NCBI GenBank assembly: GCA_013368445.1
Contig: JAACJO010000010.1
Coordinates: 1,240,001 to 1,304,000 of the forward strand
DNA from: Leucocoprinus leucothites
Taxonomy: Eukaryota; Basidiomycota; Agaricomycetes; Agaricales; Agaricaceae
DNA length: 64,000 bases
Direction: 5' to 3'
A model generated the notes under the pieces. It did not search any database. It saw only the letters and a program-made list of their open reading frames with translations, and was not told the origin of the DNA. Positions 33,646 to 45,800 of the stretch are shown here, in pieces. The position numbers and the translations under genes are program-made. Positions within the stretch are counted from its first letter, which is position 1. Each line of letters begins with the position of its first letter.

Positions 33646-34699
33646 ATGGGTCTCTTCAATAACCTGAGGCAAAAAATGAAGGACACCTCCGGGCGTGGCT
33701 CTTCTAGTGGCTACAACGATTACGAAGCACCGCCTGAGTGGGCACCAGCACCCGAGGAATCTGTACGTCTGTCCCTCGACTTCGCTCAAAGAAGATTAAT
33801 CATACGCGAAATATTTTTCAGCACCAGTTTGGAAAATTCGAGGATGCATCCGACTATGAGTACAGCTCCGCAGAAGATTTCTGTCGAATGAACCCACCTA
33901 TCCCACCCACCTTGCTCCCATCGCACATCATTGATCGTATTCAGAATTTTGGAGGCAAAGCTTGGAGTCTCGAATACCCCATCACGAACAGATTCTCCGG
34001 TACAATCACAAACGCAAACGACAATAAAGGAGGCCCTGCTGTCGTTAAAGTTCAGACGACAGTCAAATGTGGCGACGTCTGCATGATGAGCGATTTACCT
34101 ATTCTCGCTGGTCTTTACAGTACCCATGGAAAGACGGGAGTGTATTATGAAGTTCTCATCAATCGCATGGACGGAATAATCGCAGTCGGTTCGTTCTGCC
34201 TGAGCCCTGTACCTTGGCTTTGTTACTAACACAAGGCAACTCGCCAGGCACTGCAGTTCGCCCTTATCCAAACTATCGTCTTCCAGGCTGGAACAGACTC
34301 AGTGCCGGGTTACACCTCGACGACATGCGCAAATTCTTCGAAGATCCAGACGGCGGACGTGACTACACCCCCGAGCTCACACGTATAAATCCAGGCGATA
34401 CCATCGGATGCGGCTACGAATTTGCTACAGGTGCACTCTTCTACACTCACAACGGCTATCGTCTCCCAGTAGCTTTCAGTGGGATATACATGCCCCGCCA
34501 TAGCTATGATGTCTGCGCTGCTATCGGTGTCGAGGGTGAATGCGACTTTGACGTTAATTTCGGTGGTGATTATTTTAGATGGAAGGAGGGCAATGAATGG
34601 GCGTGGAAGATTGAGGGACATGTCGGTGGTGGTATTGCAGGAGGATCGGGACTTGGAGGAGGGGACATTGACGAGGAGTTGCCTGCATACTCACATTGA
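33646..34699 (+). CDS. SPRY (B30.2) domain protein
   Basis: Exons 33646-33762, 33822-34188 and 34248-34699 give 311 aa. The SPRY domain spans roughly residues 105-290. It starts with a segment near FGGKAWSLEYPI, has KTGVYYEVLINRMDG, then RPYPNYRLPGWNRLSAGLH and GDTIGCGYEFATGALFYTHNG, and ends with VEGECDFDVNFGGDYF. The motif RLPGWNRLS followed by a GCGY/FFT hairpin is typical of fungal Ssh4/Ear1- and RanBPM-related SPRY proteins. No transmembrane segment is visible, unlike Ssh4/Ear1. The C-terminus is Gly-rich and ends in a PAYSH tail; PxY-type motifs can recruit WW-domain ubiquitin ligases (inference). It probably serves as a protein-interaction adaptor; partners are unknown. Confidence 0.8.
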
Positions 34700-35152
34700 T
34701 TTGTTTCTCTTCACTCTCCATATGAAATTTAACATTTTCCCGTTTCGGACTGCTAGCTTGAATGATGATTGTAAGCCCTACGAAGGACGTATCTCCTAAT
34801 ATAGTAATACTACATAAAGGACGATAGAGACGGTTGATGTACTATTCCTCTTACCACCATCTTCTCTGAATAGTATCTCGAGTCCTACGTGTCTCTCTGT
34901 CCGTCTCCTTTAGTGAGGTCGTCTCCTAGGTCATATCAACGGCTTTTCAATGATACCTCAAAACCCTTCAAATCGAATTGCGACTAGACCGATAACAGGC
35001 TTGCCTAAAAGTACAAAATCCTACCAAATGATGATCTTACAGTTCCTGCGTTTCCAAGAAGCATGTCCATCCTATCCTATCCAGAAACACCCAACCAGTC
35101 CACCCTCCAGATATTCCATCCCAATAATCAAACTTAATCTCTTGGAGGCTGC
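34700..35152. other. Convergent 3' intergenic region
   Basis: Lies between the 3' ends of the SPRY gene (+) and the MOV10-like helicase gene (-). It probably contains both 3' UTRs. No further gene was recognised. Confidence 0.5.
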
Positions 35153-38100
35153 TTACTCCCTCAAGACCTCACCCGCAACGATCCCCGCAACCAAGACGCC
35201 TATCTTCTCTGGATCAGCCGTCTCATCCACTCCATCAGCATGATACAGCGCCGCTCTGTAATTTCAAAGGGTCATCAAAACAAGACCGAAGGAGGATGAC
35301 TCCAAGCCACACTCACTCGAGCTTTGAAATATAGTTCCCGTCAACTTCGAGATCCACCTCAGGACCTTCGTATCTACAATAAAGAAATCAGTGAAGGGAA
35401 AATACCATAAATCATTATAACCGGTAAGTAGGAAGTAAAGAAGAGACTACTGACAAGTTATTACGGAGCGCGAATTGGAGGAATGGTTTCCAATAGGGGT
35501 CTTGTTTGAGTAGATTCGGATTGCCTATAATAACCAACAGTTCTTTGGCACGGGTGATAGCGACGTTCATTCTACGGACACCAATTTAGGGCCACATTAT
35601 CAGAGAACGAGGAGTTAGGTACACACCGTTTGGGCTCTCTGAACAGTCCAAGACCCTTCTGGAAGTCATCGTCCAGGAACCTGGCGCTCGAACGCACACA
35701 GGAAACAATGATGACTCGATTTTCTCGTCCTTGCCAATCCTAAAGAAATGAAAAGATGAGGGATACTGTCGTAGAAGAACGGGAGATTGGCGGTATGAGG
35801 CTGCTCGCTTCGACGTGGCGACGCGGACAGAAAAAGAGCAATCAAGCCACCCCGAGGAAAGTGCCTTGACCTTTCCCGACACATATGACGAAGTTACAAC
35901 TTACCTCGACAGTACCAACATCCACATCCCTCAAATTCTCCTCTCTCAACGTCTCTCTCAATTTCCACACTTGAGCTCGAAAAGGTGATATAATACCAAT
36001 ATTCCTCGGCTTCAACGGTGGTTCACATGAGTTAGCTTCTTTCATCAACTCCTTGACGATTTGCATCACGATTTCTATTTCGCCTAGATTGAACCATGTC
36101 GATTTCTATTGTTGATATACATGCATCAGTGATGGTCCAGAAAATACTCGTGCAAAAAGGAGACTTTTTTGATTTCGGAGGGAAGGATTTTTACTCACCT
36201 CATCGATGCACTCCTCAATCGCCTCACACGCAACAACCCTCAGAGGCATCGCCGTCCCTACCTTGCCTCCCTTCTTACCCCGCCTCACCAACCTCGACCA
36301 CCGAATTTTCCCGTTCACAGCACACGGCACTAACTTGTCATCATAGAACAATGCCGAGGGAGGCATAAGTATCGCCGGACGACTTCTATAATTCTTACGC
36401 AGATGACTACAAGGTCGATAATACGCTGTTGTGCTCTGCTCGTCAGCGTAGAGGGGAAGTTCAAAGAGGCGTTGAAGGAGAGACATGTCGAGTTCGGCTT
36501 TGCGTGCATCAGGGGAGGACACGATTGGACCGACTATTGGAAAGAGGTGAGAAAGGGGATAGAGAAGGGAAGGGGAAGGGAAGAGAAGGGACTTACGTTG
36601 GAATCGGTCTCCGCAGAGGGCGAGTTGTGGTTGTGAAAGCTCAACTTTGTTCCCCACTGGAACGGTGTTCGAGATTGTGCGTACCGGAGGGTCCGTAGCC
36701 ACAACCGAGATAGGTATACATAGCTCCGGTTCAGAGCCTTGCGCAGCCTAGAAGATGCGATTTCAACATCTGATCAAATTGTATGCAGGTGCCATTTTCA
36801 CCTCGTCAATCAGCAAATGCGTCCAGTGCAGTTTCGCAACTGGTAGTTCCGTAGTGTGCGGATGAATCGAACCGACCACTTCATTCTCCAATCTCATGAG
36901 CGCGCGATTAGTGCACTGAGCATCTGCGAGAATGTTCGCGTCAATACATGAACATGCTACGACTCGGTATTTCATTAGTTCTTTGAATGGTGGTATAGAG
37001 AATTTGTTCTCTGCCGAGGCGTCGATATCTATACCAGAAAAAATAAAATACGAGTTTCAGTAACAGGCATTTCGTAGGGAATTCATAGTGGAACAGGCAA
37101 GGAGGGTCACATACAGCAATATGGTAGAAGCTTTGAAGGGACCTGATTAATCGTTCGTCCTTGATCGTTCAACCGTAACATTTCTGTTGGTTTGAGAGAA
37201 TTACGGAGTCGTAGGACGAGAGTATCGGTTGCCGGGTTGGAAGGGGCGCAGAGGAGGATACACGCAGTTGGTTGAACGGAGAGAATTTGGAGGACGGTTT
37301 CGACAATGGTTCTGTGGAAGGGGAAGAGATATTTGTTAATTATCACTACTAATGAGCCAAGGAAACTATAAGATATATCTGCCTTGTTTTTCCTGTGCCC
37401 GCTGGTCCGGAAATCAGGTACGGTACAGGCCATTCGCGGAGTGCGACTGAGGATACGGCATGCTAGTTCGAATGTTTGACCAATATTCCAACCATGACAA
37501 CGGTCAGGAGCCTAACCTTTTGCTCTTCGTTCAAATCTTTGTCATTCAGTTTCAAATCTTCCACCGCTCGGACATCCGAGATCCACCGCGGAGGCGTCTT
37601 CGCGATATGTTCAGCTTCGGGAAAGAGCCACTTGACAATTAGAGGACTGTCCTGTTCTGGTTTTGTTGCGTTTGCTGTGGCAGTTATCATGGCGCTGCTG
37701 AGATCAGCAACTGCGGATTCCATCAAGCAGAATGGGCGCGCGTTAACGAGGAAGGATATATTGAATGTCAGAGGAAGTTGGAAGGGGATATGGTCTGCCG
37801 TTTGGGCGAGATAGAGAGCGATTCCGGTCCAGTAATTTTGGATGTATTCTTCGAGAGGAGGGGCGTATAAGTCTAATAGGTCGCATGTTGGCTTAGATGA
37901 AATCGGATGAGTAAATTAAAGGGCACTCACGGACAACGCCTTCCCGCTTTTGTACGGCAATGACTCTAGCTTCAAAGGCAATGCCGGTTTTGAAAAAAGG
38001 CTCAGTGAAACCATTCTGCGAAGGGATTACCAGGCGCATCTTGACCAAATCGCCCGCATCGAGCCGAGGGTAATTTTCTCGCAGACCTGGAACAGCCAGC

Positions 38101-38975
38101 GAAAACTCGTTTCGTTTCCAGTCTGTCAGTTTCAGGTCCTTGATGGCCCAGAGAACAATACTTGCGCGTTGGGAACAGAGATGGTCAACTTCAGTCTGAA
38201 GAATGGGAGACCAGTGCTCATGGTAGTGTGTTGAGTCCAAGGGCGCAATATGTTCGTCAGCTGAGGGAGGTAGTCGTGATAAGAGCTGACTCTCGCGCTT
38301 TTCGATGAGGTCAGGAAGGAGGAAGCTAGCTGAGTAGTCTAGTGGAGGGAAGGGAGAAACGGGAGGAAGAGGTTCGAGTTGATGCATGACTTTTTGTATA
38401 TTTCGGAGAGATTGTGGCACAAAAGATGGGGCCTGGGGGGCATCAGTATCAAGAGAGAGATTAAATGAATAAGCGGCGTACATATTTGTCCAGTCCATGG
38501 TTTTTTGCCTAGTGAAGAGGGCCTGATAAGTTGCTGTGGGCGGGGACAGCATAATTCTCACTAGTGGTAGTGACTCTGATGATTCTACTTTGTTTTCTGA
38601 CGTTTTCCTGTTTTGTGGTGGGCTTTTTAGCTGATTTGACTGATTAAGAGATCGAGGAGGAAGAAGCTGTTTTGTCTGGGTTTCTTTCAAGTTTTTGGGA
38701 TCCTTGATGACAATACGGTTATTGTCTGCGGTCGAACCGAGCGTTCGCGGAGAGCGGAAGCCCGGGCGAGGGACTACACGGTCCTTCCAATAGGGGTGAG
38801 TATTTGAGTCATACTGGGCATCGTCAACCTGAATAAGATCGGGTGCGTGGGGACCGGGATAGTAAATTTGCTGATGGCCATATGGGCTAGTCGGGGAAGC
38901 ATAGCTAGAGGGCGAGTACGGCTGTGAGTAGTGATCCATGGGAGGGACTCTGGGAGGGTGTTGATAAGGCATCAT
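35153..38975 (-). CDS. SDE3/MOV10-like RNA helicase
   Basis: Twelve exons (complement): 37931-38975, 37517-37872, 37383-37462, 37115-37311, 36802-37028, 36597-36747, 36199-36533, 35905-36105, 35627-35739, 35455-35571, 35317-35373, 35153-35255; 993 aa. The first 200 residues are Pro/Ser-rich. SF1 motifs follow: LNEEQK (Q motif), Walker A GPAGTGKT at about 486-493 (Ala for the usual second Pro), LLIDEAAQG at about 632-639, CGDRFQLGPI, HLRKNYRSRP, VGTVEDWQGRENRVIIVS and MNVAITRAKELLVIIG. DEAAQG with this layout is typical of the SDE3/Armitage/MOV10 group, which acts in RNA silencing and transposon control in other eukaryotes. That role is inferred here. The third intron (37312-37382) starts with GC, directly after the Walker A lysine/threonine codons. 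The 5' end may extend, since the frame is open upstream of 38975. Confidence 0.85.
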
Positions 38976-40304
38976 GGTCCTCGAGGACAGAGTAGTACTC
39001 GTAACAGCATTCCCCTGATGGCCCCCAGCGCTCGAATTAAAGTTAGGAAACGTGGTGCACTGTCACTACGCAAACTTCCGATAAGACACAGATTCTAAGT
39101 TTTTCAAGGCCGCTGGTGCAGGAGTAGAGCAGAGTCCAGGACGCCAAAGCTAGCCCCTGTCTACTTGTCGCGCGTTCAATACAAGGACGTCATTCTTATG
39201 CGTGAGCCATCAGGCTCCAAAATAAATACGAGCAAAGAAGATCACTACACTGACCGATTCCTTCCAAAAATTGGTTAGCTCCGCTATCTAGTCTCTGGGA
39301 GATGTCGTCACAGTACATTTTCTTTGATACATTCTGTCTAGAGAGGATCAAATACCAATACCTGTTAGAATGGCAACCCGAGGAATATCCTCGTGAATTA
39401 TTCTGGGTTTGATTTTTGTTTATTGTTTCTATCATGTATATATACTCGTAGTCTACATTCCTGTACTCTGCTCGTTTGCCCTCCAATACCACCATGCTCA
39501 CCTCGCATCGAGTCCCTTCAACAAGAACCTCTCAGCCACCCGACCATTATGCATTATGAATGACAGTCCAGAAATCGAGCTCGTATCCTCGCTCTGTCAG
39601 AGGAGACGAAAGACCCATAGCACATATCATGGCTTCCTACCGTTGGCTATTATGGGTGTAGATCATATCTCGATGCGTAACGGGAAGGGTCCGCCAGGCA
39701 TCTTTCTTTTAGACCGCATTTGAAGCATATATGTGCCTGAACTTCTGAATGTTTGCGAGCTGCGTGACGCCAAGATCTGTCGTCAACTCGTTCGAACAGT
39801 CCGGGCAAGCGTAGGATGAGGAGGTCATAAATACTAGTAATAGAATCGATGCCGGAGCACAAAATTGAAACTGGTAGATGAGCTTCGTGACAGTACTATA
39901 TTAAATGCGGCATACAAGCAACTGGGCCGCTTTGGGATTTATCTCTCCTCGTCATTTTGCTCAAGAAAATCAAAGGCGAAGGGTATCTCCTCTGACACAG
40001 TGGCATGACGGCTAAGGGGAGATAGAAAATTCTGTGAGTCAGGAGGGAACTGTGATTTTGCTCATCGGAGCGATCACCATACCTAGGATCAAAGGGATGG
40101 AGTGGATTGGGCAGGTAATATAGCAGGGATCTCCACCTATTTTGGATGGACGCTGGAGATGATATACCCCCATGTTCATTTATATCGAACCGAGGCCTGG
40201 TCGGACCAAAGATGGTGTACTTGCGATCGGTTTTGGGATTTGCATATGGCTGGCTGACGAACGACATGGTATCGGGCTCCATAATACAAATGAAGGGGAG
40301 AAGC
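38976..40304. other. 1.3 kb without a recognisable gene
   Basis: Contains the promoter side of the MOV10-like gene and the 3' flank of the NACHT gene. A 104-codon frame (39409-39723 +) and smaller ones lack supporting features. Confidence 0.4.
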
Positions 40305-42409
40305 TCACTGTATCTGTATAAGGCATGTATTATCCCCATGGCCAAGTAAGTAAGAGAAATAATTGTCTTGACTTTGATTAAAGTAATTGACTCCAAGATG
40401 TGAGGATGCACTTCGAATAATATCGGCCCTCTTCTTCAACTATGGTGAGAATTAAGTAACCTCGTAAAACCAAGGTTTACATACCGGAAATTTTGACGAT
40501 AATCGTAAGACTTTGTTTTCCTTAAGCAACTTGCTCTCCGTAGTAGATTGCTCACTGGTTCTGAGAAGAATGGGGCCCTAGAAAATTTCAAATTCAGTGA
40601 GCATGAGCTTTGGAATATAATTAGGAATAGTTCACCTTGTGATGCCTTAGCCACTCGAGGAAATAAACGAATTCCTGTACGTTTCCGAATGCTTGCTGAA
40701 GGTGGCAAAACTTGAATTGGTTTAAGTAGAGCAGGATTTTCACAGTAGAATCCTTGTCCATGGTGGTGCAGGCCATCCACACTACATCTGTGGAAATAGA
40801 CCATATTCTCTTTGTGACTAATACTCGTTTGTTTGCGGAAAGCCGTGCCGGCAATAAAGACGGCGCCTGACATGACTCATCTAGGCGTGTTGGGCGTGAG
40901 CATACACAGGCAGGTATCGCTACGAGCAAAGAGGTCACCTTTGAGTACACATTGGTATGATTCAATACAATCAATCCACTTGAGAAGCTGGATCACAACT
41001 TGATATTTGGCGTCGACTACCATCACGTGAAAAGACAGAGATCTACCAGGATCGAGAAGAAAGTCACCGAAGGAGGCATGATAGAACCGGAAACCGGTTC
41101 TGGCTGCGGCCTGTGGAGTAGGGATGTCGAGGACTGAGTGCAATGTACGGGTCGCAGCATAGAAGGACACCCTATCGAGGCGCAGTATATTGGCGTGGTC
41201 CGTGAGACTCGCGGAGGTTGGGAGTACAAGATGGGAGGAGAGTATTTTAATAGCTACCGGAAGCATCTCGGAGGGGATGAGTTTCAAGATCTGGAGGTAA
41301 AGAAGGTCAAGTGCTTGCATTGGGTTGACGTTCCCAGACACTAGATGTTTCCGGACAACCCGAAGGCAAATCGATAGCTGGGCGGGTGGGTTACTTGGTG
41401 GGTCTGCCCCAATAAATTTAATGACTGTTGAAGCGAATGCGAAATGCCCTGACGATGTATCGGAAAGTTCTGCTATGTCTGCCTCCCGCGGCCATGCTTT
41501 ATCAAGTTCATCTCGGTAGTGGTTACGGATATTGGCAAATTCGTCACAAAGAAAACGATAGACGTCATCCCGACCTTCAACTCCGTGTACGAGGAGCTCG
41601 TCGCATTTGCAATGCATTTTATTGTCGTTCTTGGGTAATAGTCGTTGTAAATGCCACTCGGGGCGACTACAAACAAGCCATGCCAGGGGAAGATCCTGTT
41701 CGGCACTCTCATTGATAATATGGAGAAACATGCATTGTGCATCCTTGTCTTTGCACTCATCCAAGCCATCAAGCACTAGGAGGAGCGTTTCTTGATCCTT
41801 GTGGTCCGTGTGGTGTAGCTTCAAGGGTCCAGTAATAAGGAGCTGGAACTGAGAAGGGATATCCTTTTCGAGGATAGTAGGATCATCATCAAGGCGCTCA
41901 GCAACCAGGCGCTTGTACCAAGGAAAGCGAACTGCGACTTGGTAACTCAGAGTCGGAATCACGCTCATAGGATCATCACGATGGTTTGGTCTGGAGAAGA
42001 AGAAAGTGCCAGCGAGTCGATCGCGGACTTGAATCTCCTCGGCAATTGTCTGTGCAATCGCAGACTTCCCAACCCCAGCAGAGCCGAGGAGCCAGTACAT
42101 GTTGGAGGCACGAGCAGGATTCGCCAACCATTCGTTGATTGCACTCCGAGTTGTTGTGCGCGTTTTGGGGTGGCAGCGTGGTGGTGGAAAACGCTCCGAA
42201 GAATCCACTTCGACACCAGGTACCCTTCTGTCTCTGAGAAGTTTCATGGCTAAATAAGGAGGAGATCAGATGTTGGCATTCAGGATTAGGAAGGGCGTCT
42301 GCAATGTGCATATACCTTGCGCCTCTTTTTGGGTGGTTCGTTCGTTCCTCCCCCCGTAGCTGATAAGTGTTGAGTTACTAATGATGAACCCGTTAGCTTG
42401 AGAGAGCAT
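40305..42409 (-). CDS. NACHT-domain STAND NTPase
   Basis: Exons (complement): 42316-42409, 40939-42249, 40636-40787, 40485-40577, 40305-40439; 594 aa. The start MLSQANGFIISNSTL matches the N-terminus common in Agaricomycete NACHT proteins, which is why I prefer the Met at 42409 to one further upstream (42532). The linker ERFPPPRCHPKTR precedes the NACHT core: Walker A GSAGVGKSAIAQTIAE (about 87-102), Walker B LLLVLDGLDEC, and sensor WLVCSRPEWHL. After the core come RFYHASFGDFLLDP and, in exon 3, LYLNQFKFCHLQQAF, both seen in this protein class. No WD40, ankyrin or TPR repeats follow, so this is a repeat-less member or a truncated receptor. Proteins of this class act as signal-dependent switches in fungal heterokaryon incompatibility and are proposed in innate immunity. 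The role here is inferred. Confidence 0.85.
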
Positions 42410-42845
42410 CCCGGTAACGGCTAGAAGAGCTTGTGAGGATACACGAACGACGACAAGCGTCAGAAGGAGAAACCTGCTTGCTCGGGCACTGCGGGTATGT
42501 GATTCGATATGGTTGGAGGATTCTGGGGGCAAGGTAAGTCAACCATGCTGTGATTACTCTGTTGTGAGGTCCTAAGTGTATTATCTGTTAAAGGCTTATT
42601 AGACGCGCATTGGAGAAGATGTCACTCCATTCACCGTTGGGAACAAGCTCCACAGGCTTAGGATCTCTTTTATTTGTGTACTAAACAATTTTGGCCCTGA
42701 TAGTCTTAATCCATTGGCGGAAATAGGACGACATGGTGATGATACAGAATGAAGAGGTGTGATATGCATGCTACCCCAGCCGCTACCATTCAAACAAATA
42801 TGACCAAACAGCGCGTAGTCCCTGCACGCGATCACTCAGACGGCA
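42410..42845. promoter_or_regulatory. Divergent promoter region NACHT gene / APC1
   Basis: These 436 bp separate two divergent start codons. The frame upstream of the NACHT start stays open to 42532, so its first exon may extend into this region. No TATA-like box was clear. Confidence 0.4.
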
Positions 42846-45800
42846 ATGGCTGGGCCTATCGCCCTTCCGCTAAAGCCTCTCCACATTTCCTCCGCTGTCC
42901 AGTTTTTGCAAGATAAATACCCTTCATGTAGTACTTCTGCCCCTGAGTCTACCCTTCTTCAGGCCATTCGCTCAGCTCTCCGAGGATCAGATACCGAAAA
43001 TCTCTCAACCATTCAAACAACATTCCACCACGACACCCAGCCCGATGGTCGTGAGCTAACATGGAACGCAAATGTTGTGGTGCTGGGCTACGGGGGCATC
43101 ATGCGTAGGAGATGGTCTTTTGAGCAGGAACGCGAAACAATTCAATGGGCATGCCTTGGAATGTTGGAACAGGTCGATGCAGCATCTCACGACAATACAG
43201 CTCCTCCCATAACTTTATCTATGCCGGATAAACCATCCTCAGAAAGACCAACATTTGGGCCGTTCAAAAGAGCTCAAGCTGCAGCGGCCTCGCAAAGTGC
43301 ATCCAAGCGAACTCTTGTTCCGGCTATTTTCATATTCCTCCGGAGTGTTGGCAGGATCATCCTGCAAAATGGAATCGAGTACTCTCTTTCACTACCATTC
43401 ATCGTTCGCAAGGCATGGCCGTTATCTCCTCATGGTGTCATGATTCAGCGGGTACTCGAACCTAGTGAATTTGTCGAAGCCGAAATGACCGGAGAGGCCG
43501 TTCTTCCAACCATATTTTCCATGACCAGCCCTTTGGCCGAAGCCGCTGCGGTGGGCTTTACAACAGGAATCATAGGCCTTGGAGGAGACTCTGGAAAACT
43601 GAAAGATGAAGATGAAAACTCGACGAAACCGCTCAGATCGATTCCATCCTCAGAGATGGTCGTCACCGCCACTCGTCAGGGCAAAGACTGCAAAGTTCAA
43701 TTCGCAATTACGGTCGACGTTGAGCAGTGTAAGCTCTCGGTATGGCGGTACACTTATCTCAAGCCCAAGGACCTCCCAACCCCGTTGACCCAAAATCAAC
43801 CGCGAGATCCAAAGAGGCGGCAATCAATGGCTGGTCCAGGGAGTAGGCGCACATCCGCCATCTATGATGGGGCCGGACGCTTTCACTATCCATTATCTCC
43901 GAGTCGTCGATCACCTGAAGTATCCCCTACTGCAGACATCTTTGACGTTCCTCTCCCGGAAATGCCCCCCCTCTCCGCCCTTCCGCGTATGGCGCCCTCG
44001 CTCTCGACTACGACGACATTGCAATCCCTCGTTGCGGGAGGCACATCGCAACGATCATCAGCTGCGGCTACTGCCAAAGCCCAGCGCGTGTCTTTGTCCA
44101 AGAACGATTTCAGTACTATTATGGATCGCATGGCATTTGGAGGCCGCGGCGACGCGGACCTTGAGATTCCTATTGAACATGGAAGGATGAAAGCAGCATA
44201 CTGGATGGAGAGATTATGCAGCCAAGAAATCCCAGAAGAAGAGTGAGTTTATCCCCTCTCTTTTATTTTGTATACTCATCAACATAGCGCAAAATCGTGG
44301 CGCGATATCACATTCTCCGCGTTTGATGGTCGATTTGATGGAATTCAAGAACGTACCCTAATAGCAGTCCAGCTTCCCAAATCTCGTACCGCACATATCC
44401 TCTCCGCGTCTTGCGGAGAAGACGAAACGATGAAGATTGATCATATCACAAAATTTCCTGCCATCGCTACAGCTTCCATTCGCGCCACTCGGGAATTTGT
44501 GTGGGACCTACTTGTGCTAAAGCCGGACCACCAACTTACGCTTCTCACACACGGTCTTCGCGAAATTCCTATTCAACTAGTTGAAACACAAGCCTCTTCC
44601 TCTGCAGCGGACAATTCGGGGATGGACATCGAGATCGACGAAAATCCGAATCCTATCATACACGTGTACCGAGTCGCAATGTGTTCAGTCACGCTAACAT
44701 TCGCCAATTGTCGAAAAGCTCGGCTTGATCTTCCCCTGAGCCCAAATGATACTTTGACCGTGGAATGTCTCGCCATCCTCGCGCAATGTCTCACGCCGGA
44801 CGCTTCTTTCATTCTCCACTGTGCCTTTTTGGACGGATGGTGTAGAAGAGGATTGTCGTCGGTGGAAGGAGTCCAATTCGCCTGCTTGACAGATGCCATC
44901 TTTTCTGTCTTTCAGCTCAAGAGTGAGCCAGTGGTACAGCCAAGTGAACCATGGGAGCTGCTGGCACAATCGACTTCGCATCAGGAGTTTAAAGAAGACC
45001 CGGTATTGTTTAGATTGCAACGGCCGCCGGATGTGAAGCCATTGAAGCCTGTTCAGATGACCAGAAAACCGTCAAAACTCCTTTCGCCCATGCTTTATGC
45101 TCTTCATACTTATGCCGAGTATCTGCGCCTTGTCGTTCCTCGATTTGAAGACTTACTGAAGCTCGTACCCTTAATATGTCGATTGGCATTGGAAGTTCGG
45201 CCAGAATGGGCAGATTATTGGCAGAGACTGGTACCAGATCCAGCTGGTGCTTGGCCAGTAGTTACAGCATCCCGTGCGTAGATGTTCTTTCATTCATCGG
45301 CTATGCAAAAAAAAACTGATCTCATTCAATTTATCCACCCATTCATTCATTCACTATTTTTTTCTCGGCTCCCTACTCGGCAGCTGCTACAGCTCATTTA
45401 GACGACCGTATACCCGTCTGGCCGCCTGATATTTCAGCCATATTCTATGGTCGACTCAGTAATCCCGAATGGAAAGTCCCATGGCACGATACCTCTCAAA
45501 TCGCAGCTCGATTTGGCGTAACACAAGCGTCATATGAATACGGGAACAGAGACCCACTCTTGACTTTGCGCAACTTATCAGATATCTATTCGTATCTTGC
45601 TGATGGTCAGACACCGGAGATACGTGCGAGAGCGGAGAGAGCGATCTTGTTGCTTATGGCTAGAAGGGGAGAGAAGCTTTTGGATTTGTTACCGTTGGGA
45701 ATTGCTGCTCCTATAAGGGAAGCTGCAAGGACGTGTCAGTTGGCTCCGCCGCCTGCTTGGCCGTTGCAGGCGTATATGGCTATTGGGAGGAATGATCTCG

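Noticed and set aside
34189..34235. Shorter second intron in the SPRY gene (acceptor at ACAAG)
   Set aside because: Ending the intron there adds four residues (NSPG) inside the SPRY fold and leaves an acceptor only five bases from the TACTAAC branch site. The acceptor at 34247 restores the usual spacing before RPYPNYRLPGWN.
37463..37516. Joining the MOV10-like exon at the CCTCAG acceptor (37447)
   Set aside because: That join changes the frame. Using ACTAG|CATGCC at 37463 gives HAVSSVALREWPVPYLISG and an intact Walker A.
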